Assembly (NCBI RefSeq): GCF_016921115.1
Contig: NZ_JAFFZS010000009.1
Location: forward strand, 124,001 to 188,000
Direction of reading: 5' to 3'
DNA length: 64,000 bases
From: Streptomyces actuosus
GTDB taxonomy: Bacteria > Actinomycetota > Actinomycetes > Streptomycetales > Streptomycetaceae
Part shown: piece by piece, positions 61,315 through 64,000 of the stretch
Numbering within the stretch: position 1 is the first letter of the stretch
How the letters are laid out: every line of letters starts with the position of its first letter
Made by a program: the position numbers and the translations under genes
The notes under the pieces: generated by a model
What the model was told of the DNA's origin: nothing
Seen by the model: the letters and a program-made list of their open reading frames with translations, nothing else
Database searches by the model: none

Positions 61315-62211
61315 CTACGGCTTGGGCAGGACGCAGCCGCTCGCGCTCAGGTCGAGGCGGTTCCCGCTCGTGAAGCAGGCCGGGATCTGATAGGTCTCCT
61401 CGGCGTAGTTGATGCCCTCGCGGACGGTCACGTTGCCGTTCTCGTCGACCTCGCACGGGTTGTTCACGGTGCAGGTCTGGCCGTCCTCGTTGCCGGTGTT
61501 GTTGACGGCGACGACCTTGCCGGTGGCCTGGTCGATCACGGGCGAGCCCGAGGTGCCGCCGATGGTGTTGCAGGACGAGGTGTAGCGGACCGAGTCCTTC
61601 CAGGTCCAGTCGCCCTCCTTGAGGCGGTAGACGAAGCCGTCGATGTTGCAGTTGTACAGGCGCCGCCAGTAGCCGGAGGCCACGGTGATGGCGGTGCCCG
61701 CGACCGGATGCGTGTCGGCGACGGTGAGCGCCTCGATCCCGTACCACGATCGGATCTGTGCGTAGGTGCGGGTGGTCTCGTAGATCGTGACGTCGGTGTC
61801 GGTCATCGTCGAGTAGACGACCTTGTCGGCGCGCAGGGTCCCGATCCGGTAGCCGGAGGAGTTGAGCAGGCTGAAGGAACGGCGGGAGGACTGGTCGACG
61901 ACGACCTCGCCGGGCTCGGGGAAGCCGGTCTCCAGGCAGTGGCCGTTGGTGAGCACCAGTGCCCGGGCGTTGTCGGCGGAGTCGGGGAAGCGGATGACGG
62001 AGCCGGAGCAGTTGCTGAGCGCGACGGTCCCGGCGAAGTCGACGGCGCGGAGGGTCGGCGCGCCGGCGGCCGATGCGGTGGACGTCTGCGCCGCCGTCGA
62101 CGCGGTCGGCGCCGACGGGGCGGCGGCCCGCTCGGGGGCGGCCATCGCGGGTGCCGCACCGGCCCCGGTGATCACCAGAGCGGCGAGCGCGGCAAGGAGA
62201 GGCTTGTTCAT
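61315..62211 (-). CDS. Secreted trypsin-like serine protease
   Basis: A 298-aa S1-type protease. A signal peptide (MNKPLLAALAALVITGAGAA..AMA in outline) and an Ala/Ser/Thr linker precede the catalytic domain with TNGHC (H91), DTDVTIYE (D140) and GGTSGSPV (S223). Two or three disulfides are likely. It may be extracellular, acting in nutrition or in processing other exported proteins. It converges on the aminoacylase gene with 7 bp between stops. Confidence 0.92.
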   Translation of the reverse strand: MNKPLLAALAALVITGAGAAPAMAAPERAAAPSAPTASTAAQTSTASAAGAPTLRAVDFAGTVALSNCSGSVIRFPDSADNARALVLTNGHCLETGFPEPGEVVVDQSSRRSFSLLNSSGYRIGTLRADKVVYSTMTDTDVTIYETTRTYAQIRSWYGIEALTVADTHPVAGTAITVASGYWRRLYNCNIDGFVYRLKEGDWTWKDSVRYTSSCNTIGGTSGSPVIDQATGKVVAVNNTGNEDGQTCTVNNPCEVDENGNVTVREGINYAEETYQIPACFTSGNRLDLSASGCVLPKP

Positions 62212-62233
62212 GTGGGGGTCCCCTCGTACGACG

Positions 62234-62268
62234 GGGCGGCCGGAGGTCGTCCGGCCGCCCGCTTTTTT
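62234..62268 (+). terminator. Intrinsic terminator, plus-strand orientation
   Basis: A perfect 10-bp stem (GGGCGGCCGG) with a 7-nt loop, then GC and six T residues. It is a textbook intrinsic terminator, unusual in this genome, and points away from the protease gene: it would end transcription coming from the left on the plus strand, that is antisense to the protease. Confidence 0.85.
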
Positions 62269-62271
62269 GTC

Positions 62272-62903
62272 ATGAGCATTGTTGTCGCAGTGAGGGGTGG
62301 GGACAAGGATGCCTTTTCGGCCGCCGCTCGACGGTTCATCAGGCGCTCCACCACGGGGCGCGCCCGCCACCGGACACCGCGCCCCACGCCGGAGTCAGCG
62401 AGCCGCCGAGCAGGGCCGCGGCCCTCGACCGGACGACGACGCCGCGCGGTGGCGACCCTCACACACCGCACGGAGCACCGCGGCGACGGCGCCCACGGGT
62501 GGCTCGAACCGCCCTCGCCCGGACCCGGTGGCTGCGGCTGGACACCTCGGGCCCGCGCCGGACGACGAGCCCGGTCCCGACGCAGGAGTACGCCGGGCCG
62601 CGGCGGCGGAGGACGGCCCGGTCCCGCAACCTTGACGCCCGTGAATCGCCGCCGACGGCCACGTGAGCCCCGGCACCACCGGCCGGCACGGGTCGTACCG
62701 GGCGGGGCCGCGACGGCGCGCCCCGGGGACGTGGCGCGCCGACGGGGCCCGGCGGTCCGCCGCCGCGCCCCGGACGGCAGCCCGCCACGCGCGGGCGGAC
62801 CGGCCGGGCGGACGGGAAGGCACGCCGGAGCACTGCGGGGTGCGGGAGGCGAGGTGCGGGCCGCCGGTCCGGAGGGAACGGCGGCCCGCCTTTCCCTCCT
62901 CGC
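62272..62903. other. Intergenic region between the protease and His-rich protein genes
   Basis: About 630 bp. Immediately after the terminator there is a short AT-richer stretch (62265-62310) that probably holds the protease promoter. The rest is very GC-rich with Arg/Pro/Gly-rich frames on both strands and no credible gene. Confidence 0.45.
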
Positions 62904-63998
62904 CTACTTGGGCCCCTTGCTCGCCCCCTGGCCGCGGCCGGGCTTGTCACCGGCGTTCCCCCGCGCCGGATCCGTCGTGGTGGCGGGAGCTGTCGTCGAG
63001 GGCGCCGCGGAGGGCTGCGCGGCGGTCGCCCCACCGGCCGCGGGTGCACTCTGCGTGGCGCTCGGGCTCACGGACGGGCCGGTGGAGGCCCCGGCGGACG
63101 AGGAGGCACCGGCGGACGGCAGCGCATCACCGGTGGAAGCGGAGGCGCCGTCGGACGGCGAGACCGGGGCGCCGGACTGCGCGCCCGGCACGCCGCCGCC
63201 CTGCTCCTCCTGCACCCAGGGCAGCCGGCCGCCGGAGGAGCCGGAGTCGAACGCGCCGGCGACGACGGCGCCGATGAACAGGACGCCCGCCGCGCCGACA
63301 CCGATCGCCACGCGGCGCAGCAGGCGCTCACGCCCCCCGGAGTTGTCGGTGAAGACGGAATCGTCGTCGTACCAGCGGCCCGCGGGGTAGTTGCGCAGCG
63401 CGTCCTCCGGGTCGCCCTCCGGCCCGCCACCGCCGTGGCTGTCGGGGTCGGGGTGACCGCCGGGGCCGGGGGCGCCTTCATGGCCGAGGTGACCGGCGTG
63501 ACCGTCGTGGTCGGCGACGCCGTCATGGCCTGGGTGACCCGGCGGCGCCGGATGTCCGTCATGTGCGGGGTGACCCTCATACCCCGGGTGGACCTCGTGG
63601 CCCGGGTGACCCGGGTGGCCGTGCTGCTCCTGATGGGCGCGGCCGTGACCGTCGGGCAGGGCGTCCGGGGGACTCGCCGAGTCCGCCGGGTCGCCCGCCC
63701 GATGCCTCCCACGCGGCGCATCCTGGGGCGGGTGGGGCAGCTGGGGCGCCTGAGGCGCCTGGGTTATCTGGGGCAGCTGCTGGGTCTCGTCGTAGGCGTT
63801 CTGCCAGCCGTGAGCGGCGGCCGGGTCCACGAACTGGTCGTAGGCGGGCGACTGCGGCGCCTGCGGGCGGTACACGTTCGGGTGAGCCTGAGGGGCACCC
63901 TGTTCCGGATACGAACCGTAGACGTCATGGGCGCCGGTCGCATTGTTCGCGACATGTGCACCGTACGCCCCGTTTTCGTACTGCGGTGGACTGGACAT
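62904..63998 (-). CDS. His-rich single-pass membrane protein, function unknown
   Basis: A 364-aa protein. The cytoplasmic N-terminus (1-220) begins Tyr/Asn/Ala/Gln-rich and then has a region (about 110-195) with His every two to four residues (HPGHPGHEVHPGYEGHPAHDGH), a likely metal-binding segment. One helix follows (about 226-250), then a Ser/Ala/Thr/Pro-rich extracytoplasmic tail ending in Gly/Lys. No domain is recognised. Start ATG 63998. Confidence 0.82.
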   Translation of the reverse strand: MSSPPQYENGAYGAHVANNATGAHDVYGSYPEQGAPQAHPNVYRPQAPQSPAYDQFVDPAAAHGWQNAYDETQQLPQITQAPQAPQLPHPPQDAPRGRHRAGDPADSASPPDALPDGHGRAHQEQHGHPGHPGHEVHPGYEGHPAHDGHPAPPGHPGHDGVADHDGHAGHLGHEGAPGPGGHPDPDSHGGGGPEGDPEDALRNYPAGRWYDDDSVFTDNSGGRERLLRRVAIGVGAAGVLFIGAVVAGAFDSGSSGGRLPWVQEEQGGGVPGAQSGAPVSPSDGASASTGDALPSAGASSSAGASTGPSVSPSATQSAPAAGGATAAQPSAAPSTTAPATTTDPARGNAGDKPGRGQGASKGPK

Positions 63999-64000
63999 GG

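Overview
The window reads as a stretch of a Streptomyces (or close relative) linear chromosome. GC is very high, codon third positions are almost all G or C, starts are often GTG, and coupled ATGA/GTGA overlaps are common. Typical actinomycete families appear throughout: a SpoIIE-type phosphatase fused to an ATP-binding domain, roadblock/DUF4388 genes, an XRE-DUF5753/DUF397 pair, an ECF sigma factor and a DasR-type operator. I saw no tRNA, rRNA, CRISPR array, prophage or biosynthetic gene cluster.

Layout. 1-12.5 kb: end of a DUF402 gene, a SpoIIE/HATPase phosphatase, a bifunctional penicillin-binding protein, an SPFH gene overlapping a small ribbon-helix-helix-like gene, a PadR regulator with an ABC/FtsX efflux pair, and a roadblock-roadblock-DUF4388 set. 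12.6-21.3 kb: oxyR divergent from ahpC-ahpD, then a cupin, an AI-2E/PerM-like membrane protein, a secreted SLT muramidase, a PIN-PhoH ATPase and an isoprenyl diphosphate synthase. 22.4-28.3 kb: a methyltransferase, a DinB protein, and then a scarred zone of lower GC. That zone holds a frameshifted IS1380-type transposase, an orphan membrane-anchored protein and a DUF6571-like gene whose 5' end is replaced by an IS481-type transposase fragment. 28.4-32.0 kb: a small type VII-secretion-associated set (mycosin protease, a 559-aa WXG-like protein with a long Gly/Pro/Ser tail, a helical 178-aa protein) with no secretion core beside it.

32.2-44.4 kb: a DUF192 gene faces a long minus-strand Tad/Flp pilus operon. 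In transcription order it carries a Zn-ribbon protein, CpaB, CpaE/TadZ, two TadE-like pseudopilins, CpaF/TadA, TadB, TadC, a histidine kinase with a LuxR-type response regulator, the Flp pilin, a TadG-like protein, a lipoprotein and an OmpA-family protein. The two-component system sits inside the operon. The TadG-like gene has no ordinary start codon and seems to begin with CTG overlapping the pilin stop. 44.6-49.4 kb: a secreted GH18 chitinase behind a strong DasR-like palindrome, a serine hydrolase, then a low-GC3 patch with a CdiI-family immunity gene, possible toxin remnants and a DUF3592-like pseudogene with two frameshifts.

49.5-55.7 kb: an XRE/DUF397 pair, a Pro-rich PH-like protein, an ECF sigma factor with a membrane-anchored partner, an Nramp-fold transporter lacking the canonical metal motif, and an acidic protein. 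55.7-64 kb: a D-amino-acid module. RidA, an IclR regulator and a PfkB kinase are translationally coupled and diverge from a DSD1/D-threonine-aldolase-type PLP enzyme followed by a D-aminoacylase-type amidohydrolase. A strong IclR-like palindrome lies in the shared promoter region. The window ends with a secreted trypsin-like protease and a His-rich single-pass membrane protein.

The points most worth following up are the 7-bp repeat expansion inside ridA, the Tad operon with its embedded signalling pair and CTG start, the core-less type VII set with its broken partner, and the plus-strand intrinsic terminator lying antisense just upstream of the protease.
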